From positions 62,001-126,000 of the forward strand of contig CALRUR010000004.1 in assembly GCA_943371425.1 (NCBI GenBank): 64,000 nt of DNA. Direction: 5' to 3'. A model generated the notes under the pieces. It was not told the DNA's origin, did not search any database, and worked only from the letters and a program-made list of their open reading frames with translations. Position 1 is the first letter of the stretch. The number at the start of each line of letters is the position of its first letter. The stretch comes from CAJBVG01 sp943371425 (lineage in GTDB: Bacteria > Bacteroidota > Bacteroidia > Sphingobacteriales > Sphingobacteriaceae). A program made the position numbers and the translations under genes. Shown here piece by piece: positions 7,987-17,642 of this stretch.

Positions 7987-10308
7987 CTATTGCAACAAAT
8001 TAATTGTTTTTACAATTTTCTCATTCTCAAATTCTAAATATAGAATATAGGTGCCAACTGGACTTTCGACACTTTTGTTTTTACCATTCCATTTGAAAAT
8101 AGAATCAGATTCATAAATTTTTCCTCCCCAACGGTTGAAAACAATCATTCTTTTTACTTCACAATTTACATTTCCAATAACCTCGTATACATCATTTATG
8201 CCATCGCCATTAGGGCTAAAAGCATTTGGAATAAGTAGTCCTAATTGTGAGCTAACATTAGAATAATTAATTGTTTTTTCTATAGTATCTGAGCAATTAG
8301 ATTGCGGATTAATAACTAATTTTATAGAGTAATTTCCTTTTTCATCAAGTGTTATACTTGGGTTTTCTTCAGCATTTGTAAATTCATTATTAACATACCA
8401 ATTAAAGATATTATTGGAAGGAAGAGAACTGCTGAGTTTTAATATTCCGAGACAAGAATCAATGTTATAATTAAAATCAGCAACTAAATTATCTACAACA
8501 TTTATTGTTATAATATCTGAGTCGATATGACATTCATTTAAGGTGATAAGTAAAACATCATATGTACCAACATTATTAAACACATGTATTGGATTTGCTA
8601 AATCAGAAATGTTATTTATGCCGCTTGATGGATCGTTAAAGCTCCAAAAATAGCTAACGTTATTATCGTTGGTAATAGAACTAAACTTTACCGTATCCGA
8701 CATACAAACCACATTTATATTACTTGATATTTGAGTCTCTATGTCTATACTATTTATAATAGTTACCGAAAGTTCATCGGTATCGGATACGCAACCATTA
8801 CTTACAATTAAAGTAACCATATAAATACCAGGGTTACTAAAAACATGAGTAGGGTTTTCGTTTGCAGAAATATTATTAGTTCCAGAACTTGGGTCACCAA
8901 AATTCCAATCAAATGTTAATCCTGGAGTAGCAGAATTTGCTAAGAATGATATTGGGCTATTAATGCAAAGGCTTGTATTGTTTAAAATGATGGAGGCATT
9001 AAGTTGACTTAATACGCAATTTAAAGTTGGTGCATATTGCGTTGGAGTAGTTTTAGTAGAGATGAAATTCGTAAAAGAATTTAAATTAAGGTCTTCTAAT
9101 ATAATGTTAACAGTATTTGTATTTAAGTTAACTGTTTGTTCAAGTACTACGATTTCATTTACAAATTCACAACAATTTGCTTCTGTATTTATTGTAGCAA
9201 AAAAAATATCTCCCATACCCTTTCCATAGGAACTAGTTTCACCAGTCATATATATTAGAGAATTGTTTCTAGTATACAATTGACCTTTAGTGTAAGAATA
9301 TTCGGTACCCGTTAATCCAATTTTTTTCTTTCTAGTGATATCGCCATTGGTGTTAAATGAAAACAAAACGATATCGTTATTTTCATTTGAACTAAAGCTT
9401 CTTGAATAACCAGAAATTGTTACCTCGTTATTTTCAAAACTTGAACAAAATGGAAAGTCGAATTTGTTTCCACCATATACTTTAGTAAACTCAACGTTAA
9501 AATTAGTATCACATCTGCTATACACCAGGTCGTATTCTCCAATTCCAAATGACCATGATCCTGCATTTAGTATTAGTTTATTATTAACTAATAAAACAGA
9601 ATAAATGACTTCATTTTGATCACTCCCAAAAGAAGAAGATTTTAAAATAGTACCATTGGCATCCGTTTTTAATAATAAGAAATCTACAGAGCTAACTACA
9701 GATGCGCCTATAAAAACGATATTTCCATTTGGCAATTCTACTAAGTCTAATAGCCAATCTGAACCATTACTAGTTTTAACAATCTTTTTCCATTTAAGGT
9801 CTCCATTATTACGTAACCTAACCATTAAACAATCCCAGTTAGAATTTGAAGTACCATCAACAGACGAATAACCTGCAATTACTATATCATTATTTTGAAG
9901 TTCTTTAACACTATAAGAATAAACCATATGAGTGGATTGAATTTTTTTACTCCATATAATATTAAGCAACAAGTCTAGTTTTAAAAGCACAATAGCATTA
10001 TTTTCGCTAGTACCTTCAGACCCTGCTACTAAAATGTTATTATCACTTAATAATATTAATTGAGTAATGCTTCTTGTATTTTCAAGCTGCACCTGATTTA
10101 ATACTATACCATTATCTTGAATATGTAACAATTCAAACTTATTATTAGATGCCCTTGCACCTATTAATAGTGTACCATCGGGTAATCTTAAAATATTTGA
10201 TGCGCTTTCTTGTTGATTGGTACCATAGGTAATAATATTTTCTGATTGTGCGTTGCAGAATGCATAAATAAAAGTTAGAATTACAATAAAAATAGCTCTT
10301 ATAAACAT
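7987..10308 (-). CDS. Large secreted PKD-repeat protein with gliding-motility-type C-terminal sorting domain (3 PKD-like units)
   Basis: A 773-residue protein with a clear signal peptide (AIFIVILTFIYAFCNA). The N-terminal half (to about 400) has repeated beta units (LPDGTLLIGA, NNILVAGSEG, NDIVIAGYS, NGNIVFIGA) closely matching its upstream neighbour. Three PKD-like units follow, two of them with the phrase WNFGDPSSG or SFNDPSSG. The last about 80 residues (IPNAFSPNGDGINDVYEV, VFNRWGGKIYES, WNGKNK, PVGTYILYLEF) form the sorting domain. The gene starts 4 bp after the preceding paralog ends, so it is almost certainly co-transcribed and translationally close. Role: cell-surface or released adhesin-like protein (inference). 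Confidence 0.87.
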   Translation of the reverse strand: MFIRAIFIVILTFIYAFCNAQSENIITYGTNQQESASNILRLPDGTLLIGARASNNKFELLHIQDNGIVLNQVQLENTRSITQLILLSDNNILVAGSEGTSENNAIVLLKLDLLLNIIWSKKIQSTHMVYSYSVKELQNNDIVIAGYSSVDGTSNSNWDCLMVRLRNNGDLKWKKIVKTSNGSDWLLDLVELPNGNIVFIGASVVSSVDFLLLKTDANGTILKSSSFGSDQNEVIYSVLLVNNKLILNAGSWSFGIGEYDLVYSRCDTNFNVEFTKVYGGNKFDFPFCSSFENNEVTISGYSRSFSSNENNDIVLFSFNTNGDITRKKKIGLTGTEYSYTKGQLYTRNNSLIYMTGETSSYGKGMGDIFFATINTEANCCEFVNEIVVLEQTVNLNTNTVNIILEDLNLNSFTNFISTKTTPTQYAPTLNCVLSQLNASIILNNTSLCINSPISFLANSATPGLTFDWNFGDPSSGTNNISANENPTHVFSNPGIYMVTLIVSNGCVSDTDELSVTIINSIDIETQISSNINVVCMSDTVKFSSITNDNNVSYFWSFNDPSSGINNISDLANPIHVFNNVGTYDVLLITLNECHIDSDIITINVVDNLVADFNYNIDSCLGILKLSSSLPSNNIFNWYVNNEFTNAEENPSITLDEKGNYSIKLVINPQSNCSDTIEKTINYSNVSSQLGLLIPNAFSPNGDGINDVYEVIGNVNCEVKRMIVFNRWGGKIYESDSIFKWNGKNKSVESPVGTYILYLEFENEKIVKTINLLQ

Positions 10309-10312
10309 AATG

Positions 10313-13300
10313 CTAACGTAACAGATTTATAGTTTTTACAATGGTATTACTACCAATTTCAAGGTATAGGATATACGTACCAACAGGACAATTTGCAGTT
10401 TCAATTTTCCCATCCCAAATAAAACTTTCATCAGATTCGTAAAGTTTTTTACCCCATCTGTTAAAAACAATCATTTTTTTTATTTCACAATTACTTGTGC
10501 CTTTAATGAGAAAAAAATCATTTATACCATCATTATTTGGACTAAAGGTATTTGGTATATCAAGCTTAGAGTCTAATGGCGGCATTGTAAAGCTTATAAT
10601 TTTCACAATACTATCCTCACAATTTGTATTTGGATTAACAATTAAACTTATTTTGTGTACGCCTTCATAATTCAACATTGAGCTAGTGTTTTTTTCAATT
10701 GAAACAATAGAATCGTTTAACATCCAAGTGAAATTATTATTGTCAATATCGATTGATAGGTTTTCTAAATTTATGATTTTCAAACAAGAGTCAATATCAA
10801 TTGCAAAATCAGGTTTTGATGGCTCGATAATACGTATATGAATAGTGTCTGTTTTTAAATCGCATTCGTTACTGCTGGTAAGTTTTATTATATAATTGCC
10901 ATAGTTATTGAAAATGTGTGCTACGTTTTGACCATTAGCGAAATTATTTAAACCAGATGCTGGGTCTCCAAAATCCCAATTATATAAAGCATTAGGGTCT
11001 TGTGAGATCGCACTTATCTTTATGGAATCACCTTTGCAATAGTTTCTAGGTAAACCCGGAATTTGTGTATCCAAATTAATTTTTTGTTTTATAATAATCA
11101 GCAAGGTTGCTGTGTCAATACCACAAGCACTTTCAACAATTAAACTAATAGTGTAATTCCCAGAATTAGTGTATATATGAGTTGGATTAGGTAATGTTGA
11201 TGTGTTATTAGTTCCAGAGGTTGGGTCGTCGAAATTCCATTTTAAATTTGTAAACTCGCCAGTTATTGTGGAATTAAATTGAATATTTTCTCCACTACAA
11301 TATGTTGTACTATTGGTAATAATAGCGGCAAGCGCTTTGTCTTTTATTATAATATTAATGGTATCTGTATCTGAATGACAATTATTTTTTGTTATTAAAG
11401 TAATCAAATAATTTCCTGCACTTGAATAGGTGTGAGAAATTGAATTTGAATTACTACTATCAACAGATCCATCCCCAAAATCCCAATACGCTTTAACATT
11501 TAATTGATTAGTTGTATAGTTTATATTTATTAGTTCATTGATGCAGTATTCTTTTGGTAAGTTATTTATTGATGTAATTACTGGTGAAATAACAGGTATC
11601 AGAACTTCGAAGCGGATTGTATCTCTATAACAATTGTTTCCTACAATTAGCGTAACAGTATACGTGCCTGGTTGTATGTAAATATGTGTTGGGTTAGCAA
11701 TGGTAGAGAAATTATTTACCCCAGAACTTGGATCTCCAAAAATCCAATAGAATAATGTTGCTGTACCTTGTGTTAAGTTTTCAAAATTTACAATATTGTT
11801 ATTGCAACCTAACGTTATATTGGTATCTATGTTTGCAATCAAACTATCATCAGTAATAATGTAAATACTAATTGTATCAGTATCAGACAGGCATTGAAAG
11901 TTTGAGATTAATGTAATGGTAAATAGGCCTGTATCTGTAAATGAATGTGAAGTATTTTGATTGTTGGATGTGTTTAAACTCCCGGAATTTATATCATCAA
12001 AATTCCAAGAGTAATTTACACCAACTTGCGAGTTTAATGCGGAAAAAGGCACAGGCTGATTACGACAATATGTTAAATACATATTGGAAATAGAAGTATT
12101 CGTATTTCCCTGCTGTATTACTCTTATTCTTATTGTGTCGTTTTTTATGACGCAGCCATCATTTGCCGCAATAATTACCTCATAATAGCCAGGGGTTGAA
12201 AATGAATGATTAGGTGTAGAAATAGTTGAAGTATTGTTAGCACCAGATCCAGGATCGCCAAAATCCCAAGAATAAGTAAGATTGGTTCCATTGGTATTTA
12301 AACTAAAACTTACCACCTCGTTTACACATACAGAAGTATCAGCAGCAATTGATAAATTAAAAGGAGTAAAAACACAATTCGAGTCGGGGGCAAGTGTAAT
12401 TGCAGAGTTAATGGTTTTGGTAATATTAGAAAAAGTATTTAATGTAGAGTTCTCAGATATACTAAAAGTATTGTTTGAAGTATATACTCCATTTACAGAG
12501 CTAAGGCCTGAAACGATATCTGTAAAAAAATCACAGCAATTATAATTTATATCAAATGTTGCTAAAAAAATATCAGTTAATCCTTTCCCATAGGTATTGG
12601 TTTCTCCAGTTATCGTATATGTATTATTATCATTAATTACAAACAGATTTCCTTTAGTAAACAATAGTTCTCTGCCAGTACCACCTATTCTTTTACTCTT
12701 TTTTAGAGTTCCATCAAGGTCTAAAGTAAATAGAAAGAAGTCATAATTAACATCTATCGAATTGGAATATGCAACAATATTTAATTCATTATTTTTTATT
12801 ATTGAGTGCATAGGAAAATCTATGCCAGTACCTCCAAATACAGTTGATTTTTCTAATACAAAATTCGTGTCTAATCTTAAAAAAGATATGTCATATTGAC
12901 CAATATTGAAAGACCATGTTCCTGCTGTGATATATAATTTATTATTTAAGAAAATCGGACTATACATAACTTCATTTGCGCCAGCATCAAAATATTTTTT
13001 TGACAAAACAACTCCACTAGGACTTAATTTTAGCATCAGATAGTTTACAGTAGTATGTAAACTTGCACCAATTGCAATAACATTGCCACCTGGCAATTCA
13101 ACCAAATCAACTAACCAGTCAGAATTAGCACTTGTTTTTAAAACATTTTTCCATAGCAATGTACCATTAGAACTTAAGCGATACGCTAAACAATCCCAAT
13201 CAGAGTTCGACGTCCCAGTAACGGAAGAATATCCAACAGACATTAAATCTCCGTTATAACATTCTATTACAGAAAAACTATATGATAAATTAGTTGCAGT

Positions 13301-13705
13301 AAGTTTCCTGCTCCATAAAATATTAAATGCAGAATTCAGTCTTATCATTATTGTTGCTGATTGTTCTGCTGAGGTTTCAGAGCCAACAATTAAATAGTCA
13401 CCATTAGATAATTTTATCAGTTTAGTTATATTGTGTGTGGCTTGAATTATAGCTTGCTTTAGGATTACGCCATCGTTCGTTACATGCATTAAAAGCATAT
13501 CTGGAGTACTGTTTTTAGCTCCAATTATATAAGTTCCATCATTTAAATTTAATAAAGAGGAAGCGCTTTCTTCTGCTGGTGTACCGTATGTATAAATGTT
13601 TGTGCGTTGAGCTCTAGATTTCGTAGAAAGAAAACAAAATAGAATAATAATTATTAAACTAAATTGTTTTGTATACTTCCATATGTTTTTTAAAAACAAC
13701 TTCAT
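10313..13705 (-). CDS. Large secreted PKD-repeat protein with gliding-motility-type C-terminal sorting domain (7 PKD-like units)
   Basis: A 1130-residue protein if the ATG at 13705 (MKLFLKNIWKYTKQF) is used. This puts a signal peptide at the N-terminus, and the 26-codon extension to 13783 looks non-coding for this frame. A beta-rich N-terminal region (about 35-420) resembles the next two genes. Seven PKD-like units follow (about 430-1040), with recurring WDFGDPGSG/WNFDDPTSG and CxSDTDTI patterns. The sorting domain at the end reads IPNTFSPNNDGINDFFLI and VFNRWGKKLYES. Its 5' end overlaps the 3' end of the glycosyltransferase gene by 47 bp in another frame. Type IX export to the surface is expected from the sorting domain; the ligand is unknown. 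Confidence 0.86.
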   Translation of the reverse strand: MKLFLKNIWKYTKQFSLIIIILFCFLSTKSRAQRTNIYTYGTPAEESASSLLNLNDGTYIIGAKNSTPDMLLMHVTNDGVILKQAIIQATHNITKLIKLSNGDYLIVGSETSAEQSATIMIRLNSAFNILWSRKLTATNLSYSFSVIECYNGDLMSVGYSSVTGTSNSDWDCLAYRLSSNGTLLWKNVLKTSANSDWLVDLVELPGGNVIAIGASLHTTVNYLMLKLSPSGVVLSKKYFDAGANEVMYSPIFLNNKLYITAGTWSFNIGQYDISFLRLDTNFVLEKSTVFGGTGIDFPMHSIIKNNELNIVAYSNSIDVNYDFFLFTLDLDGTLKKSKRIGGTGRELLFTKGNLFVINDNNTYTITGETNTYGKGLTDIFLATFDINYNCCDFFTDIVSGLSSVNGVYTSNNTFSISENSTLNTFSNITKTINSAITLAPDSNCVFTPFNLSIAADTSVCVNEVVSFSLNTNGTNLTYSWDFGDPGSGANNTSTISTPNHSFSTPGYYEVIIAANDGCVIKNDTIRIRVIQQGNTNTSISNMYLTYCRNQPVPFSALNSQVGVNYSWNFDDINSGSLNTSNNQNTSHSFTDTGLFTITLISNFQCLSDTDTISIYIITDDSLIANIDTNITLGCNNNIVNFENLTQGTATLFYWIFGDPSSGVNNFSTIANPTHIYIQPGTYTVTLIVGNNCYRDTIRFEVLIPVISPVITSINNLPKEYCINELININYTTNQLNVKAYWDFGDGSVDSSNSNSISHTYSSAGNYLITLITKNNCHSDTDTINIIIKDKALAAIITNSTTYCSGENIQFNSTITGEFTNLKWNFDDPTSGTNNTSTLPNPTHIYTNSGNYTISLIVESACGIDTATLLIIIKQKINLDTQIPGLPRNYCKGDSIKISAISQDPNALYNWDFGDPASGLNNFANGQNVAHIFNNYGNYIIKLTSSNECDLKTDTIHIRIIEPSKPDFAIDIDSCLKIINLENLSIDIDNNNFTWMLNDSIVSIEKNTSSMLNYEGVHKISLIVNPNTNCEDSIVKIISFTMPPLDSKLDIPNTFSPNNDGINDFFLIKGTSNCEIKKMIVFNRWGKKLYESDESFIWDGKIETANCPVGTYILYLEIGSNTIVKTINLLR

Positions 13706-14894
13706 TTGAATAGTTTTTTGTTGCGAATAACAAACATTGATTATGCATGTTTGGTGTGTTTTGTAAAATCCATTGAATACCATCTGAAAAACCTTCTATA
13801 TTTCCTGGGCTTACCAGATAACCGGTTTGTTGGTGATCTATCATTTCAGGAATTCCTCCGATAGAATAGGCTACAATAGGTGTGCCACAAGCAAGGGATT
13901 CCATAATCGTATTAGGAAGGTTGTCTTGTTGTGAAGGCATAAGGAATACATCGGCACATGAATATGCTGAAACAATTTTTTGTACATCAAACAACCTGCC
14001 TAATGCATGAATTTTAATGCGATTAGTATTTAGGTCAGGCAATTCCTTTAATCGTCCTATTATAATTAGGTTAATGGTTTCGTTGCTTATAGTTAACCAA
14101 TGATTTAAACTTTTTATTAATTCAGTGTATCCTTTCCGAGGGTCATTGGCATTCATTGCAACATATAATAAAACCTTTTCATCTGGGTTTATAGCTAATT
14201 GTAGATTTAACAAGGCTTCTTTCTTTTCAATGCGCTTAAAAATATTCGTATCAATACAATTCGGAATTGCTACTATGTTTGAGTTTTTAAGTAACCGGCT
14301 TCCATTTCCAATACTTTTTAACCAATTACTAGGTGTAATATATTTGATGTGATTTAATTCTATCGATTCTTTTTTCGATTGTTGTAGCTTAGCAAAATCA
14401 AATGAATTGTTTTTCAGTTTGGGGCAATTTGTGCAAGTGTTTTTATATAATTCACATGTATCGGAATAATGGCATCCACCCGTAAATGTCCACATATCAT
14501 GCATTGTCCAAACAATTTTTTTATTAGAATTAATTAGTTTTTGTAACCCTTTAATTTGTATAAAACTATTATTTATCCAATGCAAATGAATAATGTCTGC
14601 TTCCTGAATTTCTTTTATCTTACTTAAATCTATTCCAAAGAATGAAAATGAAAAATCAACATGTTTTTTCTTTAAAAGTTTTTGAATAATAAGTTCTAAA
14701 TAAAACAAAAAACTTATAAATAGATGTTTGATTTTTGATACTGGTATTTGAATAACATTTTCGTCTGTGGAGGTTTTATTGAATACGATTAATTTGCAAT
14801 CAACATTATTTTCTTTATAGTTTGTATATAATCGTTTACATGCTACAGCCGCCCCACCTTTACTTTCAGATGTATTTACTAATACGACTTTCAT
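13659..14894 (-). CDS. Glycosyltransferase, family 4 type (GT-B)
   Basis: A 411-residue protein beginning KVVLVNTSESKGGAAVACKRL, the Gly-rich N-terminal loop typical of GT-4/GT-1 retaining enzymes. A Cys-rich insertion (GGCHYSDTCELYKNTC, about 150) is common in WcaC/colanic-acid-like transferases. The donor-binding C-terminal half carries LPNTIMESLACGTPIVAYS followed by GGIPEMI, with the conserved E-x7-E-like region. It likely transfers a sugar during surface-glycan synthesis. It lies 1 bp downstream of the FkbM methyltransferase gene, and its 3' end overlaps the secreted-protein gene, so these genes probably form one transcript. Substrate cannot be told. Confidence 0.85.
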   Translation of the reverse strand: MKVVLVNTSESKGGAAVACKRLYTNYKENNVDCKLIVFNKTSTDENVIQIPVSKIKHLFISFLFYLELIIQKLLKKKHVDFSFSFFGIDLSKIKEIQEADIIHLHWINNSFIQIKGLQKLINSNKKIVWTMHDMWTFTGGCHYSDTCELYKNTCTNCPKLKNNSFDFAKLQQSKKESIELNHIKYITPSNWLKSIGNGSRLLKNSNIVAIPNCIDTNIFKRIEKKEALLNLQLAINPDEKVLLYVAMNANDPRKGYTELIKSLNHWLTISNETINLIIIGRLKELPDLNTNRIKIHALGRLFDVQKIVSAYSCADVFLMPSQQDNLPNTIMESLACGTPIVAYSIGGIPEMIDHQQTGYLVSPGNIEGFSDGIQWILQNTPNMHNQCLLFATKNYSNEVVFKKHMEVYKTI

Positions 14895-14895
14895 C

Positions 14896-15690
14896 TTATT
14901 TATAAAGAAATATGTTTAATTGTAAATCGAAAGCCTTTTTTTCGTTTCTATTAATAAATGGACTTTCTCGTTTGTTTTCACTTTTTATAAAATATTTATA
15001 TCCTCGTTTTTCGAAGCCATTTAATATTTCTGAAAGATTTTGAGACTCTTGATAGCTTGTATGGTATTCTATAAATATATTATTGCACTTTGATAGGTTA
15101 TCAAAACAGTTTGGTACTAATATTTTTTCTGCACCTTCTATATCAATCTTTATAAAATCTATAGTTTCAAAACCAGATAGGAATTCATTAAAATCAATAG
15201 ATTCAATTTTATTCCCTTTACTTGAAATATTTCCACCATCAGCTCCATCAGAATTGAAATACACCCCATCATTATTCAACCATGCAGCTTTCGAAATAAC
15301 ATGTACATTTTTTAGATTGTTTAAATTTATATTTTCAAGTAATACATTTGAAATCAATGAATCAGCTTCTATACAATATATCTCTGCCTCATCAAACATT
15401 TTTTTGTAATAAAGCACACTCATGCCAATATTAGACCCACAATCAATTATGATAGGCTTTTTTTTGAGCGTATTAAAATTGTAAGATTCTTCTAAAAAAA
15501 TCTCTCTAAATTGAAATATAAATGAAAGATGGTCTGAAACAAGCATACGATAACCCATGAAATTTACCATAGCATTATTGAACCTACCTTTATTGCCGTA
15601 TTTTAATAGTAACCAATAATATGTTCTATATTTACGATAAAGAAAAATTTTATATAAATTTTTAAATGATATTTCTAAGAATAATCTCAT
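14896..15690 (-). CDS. FkbM family SAM-dependent methyltransferase
   Basis: A 264-residue protein. The SAM-binding motif I is IIDCGSNIGMSVLYY (about 96-110), followed by the acidic ribose contact IYCIEAD. The FkbM signature IDFIKIDIEGAEKILVP lies in the second half. FkbM-type enzymes O-methylate sugars or polyketides, and in surface-glycan loci they usually methylate glycan residues. It is the first gene of the minus-strand group running to 2094 and is divergent from the acyltransferase at 15765 across a 74-bp gap. Acceptor unknown. Confidence 0.85.
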   Translation of the reverse strand: MRLFLEISFKNLYKIFLYRKYRTYYWLLLKYGNKGRFNNAMVNFMGYRMLVSDHLSFIFQFREIFLEESYNFNTLKKKPIIIDCGSNIGMSVLYYKKMFDEAEIYCIEADSLISNVLLENINLNNLKNVHVISKAAWLNNDGVYFNSDGADGGNISSKGNKIESIDFNEFLSGFETIDFIKIDIEGAEKILVPNCFDNLSKCNNIFIEYHTSYQESQNLSEILNGFEKRGYKYFIKSENKRESPFINRNEKKAFDLQLNIFLYK

Positions 15691-15715
15691 TACAACTGAT
15701 AATTGGCGTATAAAA

Positions 15716-15737
15716 GTATATAAAAAAAATTATATAC
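15716..15737. promoter_or_regulatory. Operator-like palindrome in a divergent intergenic gap
   Basis: A perfect 8-bp inverted repeat, GTATATAA (15716-15723) and TTATATAC (15730-15737), is separated by six A residues. It is centred in the only gap between the minus-strand methyltransferase and the plus-strand glycan cluster. The symmetry could bind a dimeric regulator serving both directions, but the AT-richness makes chance formation plausible. Confidence 0.3.
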
Positions 15738-15764
15738 ATTGGTAATTTAACTAAATTTGCAACA

Positions 15765-16373
15765 ATGAGAAAAATAGCATTTATACTTAATAAATGGGGT
15801 TACCTAGGGCTTTTTATAAAGGTTATACTTCTTTTGATATTAAAAGTCGTAAATATCTTTAGAATAGCTTATGTTCAAATGAAATATGACATATATATAC
15901 ATCAAGATGCTCAATTATTAATTAATGATTATTCGAAGGTGCATATTGGGAAAGGCGTTTTTATTGGCGCTAATACATGTTTGTTATGCATAAATGATCA
16001 TCATACATCTGTAAATAACTCAGAGTTAATAATAGGCGAGGGAACCTCAATTGGTGAAATGAATAATATAAGAGCAGGGGGTGGAAAAATAACAATCGGT
16101 AAAAAGTGCATTTTTTCTCAAAATATCAACATTATTGCAGCAAATCATTTAACAGATAAAAACAAGTACATGATTGACCAAGCTTGGGATGTACAAAGAA
16201 ATTTTGTTGAAATAGGCGATGATGTTTGGATAGGAACAGGTGTATCTGTTTTGCCAGGTGTTAAAATTGGTAATGGTGCGATAATAGCCGCAGGAAGTGT
16301 GGTTACTAAGGATGTTGAGCCTTATGCAATTGTAACTGGTGTGCCTGCGAAATTATTAAAATATAGAGAATAA
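15765..16373 (+). CDS. Left-handed beta-helix acyltransferase (CatB/WcaF-like)
   Basis: A 202-residue protein with an N-terminal hydrophobic segment (FIKVILLLILKVVNIF) and hexapeptide repeats forming a left-handed beta-helix. It ends in the classical block IGDDVWIGTGVSVLPGVKIG then NGAIIAAGSVVTKDV. The region around NIIAANHL has the conserved His used by such acetyltransferases. It probably O- or N-acetylates a sugar of the surface glycan built by this cluster. The following glycosyltransferase begins 2 bp after its stop, indicating translational coupling. Acceptor unknown. Confidence 0.87.
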   Translation: MRKIAFILNKWGYLGLFIKVILLLILKVVNIFRIAYVQMKYDIYIHQDAQLLINDYSKVHIGKGVFIGANTCLLCINDHHTSVNNSELIIGEGTSIGEMNNIRAGGGKITIGKKCIFSQNINIIAANHLTDKNKYMIDQAWDVQRNFVEIGDDVWIGTGVSVLPGVKIGNGAIIAAGSVVTKDVEPYAIVTGVPAKLLKYRE

Positions 16374-16375
16374 TT

Positions 16376-17590
16376 GTGAAAATTGTATTTATAGTTAAAT
16401 GGTATACTCCGGGGTTTGGATATATTACAAATTGTTTATCCAAAGAATTCGCTTCAATGGGACATGAAGTACATATTTTTACAACCAAATATCAATCATA
16501 TTGGAACCATCCTAGATATTCAGAAATTTATGAAAAATACCAGGGGCCAAACATTTTAACCGAAGGCACCTTTCCAGACGGAAAGGTAACCATACATCGC
16601 TTGCCCTCTTGGCGATTTGGCAATATTATTTGGATAAACGGGATTTGGAAAGCATTGAAATTAATTAAGCCCGATGTTATCCAATCTTTTGATATTAACG
16701 AACCTCATACTGTTAAACTAGCCCTATATCATCGTTTTTTCAACTATAAATTATTTACAGCCAACCATTTTATATTAATTTCATTCAGGTTATTGGGTGC
16801 TTGGAAAAAACTCGACTTTAAAAAGCGCATGTATGTGTTGTTTATGTTTAAGCTACCGGGGAGCATCATTCGTAGAGTTTCAAAAAAATGTTATGCCGTA
16901 ACCAAAGATGCAAAATCATTAGCTCATTTATTTTTCGGGTTTAAATATAATGAAGTGGAGGTATCAACCCTTGGTGTAGATACTAAACTATATTATCCGG
17001 CTGGTGCAGATGACCAAAAACGAATTGAATTGAGAAACTTATTGGGGATACCTAACGAAGAAATTCTGTGTGTTTTTAGTGGTAAAATTACAGAAGAAAA
17101 AAGCCCTCAAATATTAGCCCAGGCTGTCCAATTGTTGAGAAAACAAGGTAAAAAATATACTGCCATATTTATTGGTTCGGGCGAGTTGAAAGATAAAATT
17201 AAAGAATTCAATTTTTGTAAGGTTATTGATTTTGTACCCTCGCAAGAATTAGCAGATTATTATAGAGCAGCAGATATTGCAGTTTGGCCAAGGTCTGTAA
17301 CCACTAGCATGCTAGATGCTGCGGCTTGTGGGCTACCTGTTATTGTTTCCGACCAAGTGGGAGCCTATACCATTTACAATAATAACGAGGTAAATTATCA
17401 AACTCAACCTAATATTTTAGCCGCAAAATATAGCACTAATAACGCAGAAGCCCTTGCCAATGAATTGCTAAAACTGCAAGACTATGATATTAGAAAAGAA
17501 ATTGGAACTATTGTTTATCAACGAGTTGAACTGTACTCTTCTTGGAAAGCTATTGCAAATAAGCGAATAATCGACTATTTGGGGTGTTAG
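16376..17590 (+). CDS. Glycosyltransferase, family 4 type (GT-B)
   Basis: A 404-residue protein starting at GTG (16376), which gives MKIVFIVKWYTPGFGYITN with the N-terminal GT-4 loop. The linker between domains has the typical STLGVDTKLYYPAG. The donor-binding domain carries VFSGKITEEKSPQILAQAV and TSMLDAAACGLPVIVSDQVG. A GTG start is common in tightly packed operons, and no in-frame ATG would preserve the first strand. It is expected to add one sugar to the lipid-linked glycan exported by the flippase encoded next. Donor and acceptor unknown. Confidence 0.86.
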   Translation: MKIVFIVKWYTPGFGYITNCLSKEFASMGHEVHIFTTKYQSYWNHPRYSEIYEKYQGPNILTEGTFPDGKVTIHRLPSWRFGNIIWINGIWKALKLIKPDVIQSFDINEPHTVKLALYHRFFNYKLFTANHFILISFRLLGAWKKLDFKKRMYVLFMFKLPGSIIRRVSKKCYAVTKDAKSLAHLFFGFKYNEVEVSTLGVDTKLYYPAGADDQKRIELRNLLGIPNEEILCVFSGKITEEKSPQILAQAVQLLRKQGKKYTAIFIGSGELKDKIKEFNFCKVIDFVPSQELADYYRAADIAVWPRSVTTSMLDAAACGLPVIVSDQVGAYTIYNNNEVNYQTQPNILAAKYSTNNAEALANELLKLQDYDIRKEIGTIVYQRVELYSSWKAIANKRIIDYLGC

Positions 17591-17642
17591 AACCCCCAGT
17601 TTTATATTAAAAATAAGTAATTTAGGCCTTTCTATTTACACT

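Noticed and set aside
15752..15759. TAAATTTG as promoter of the acyltransferase gene
   Set aside because: It ends 5 bp before the ATG, so transcription would start at or inside the gene; no -33 box fits.
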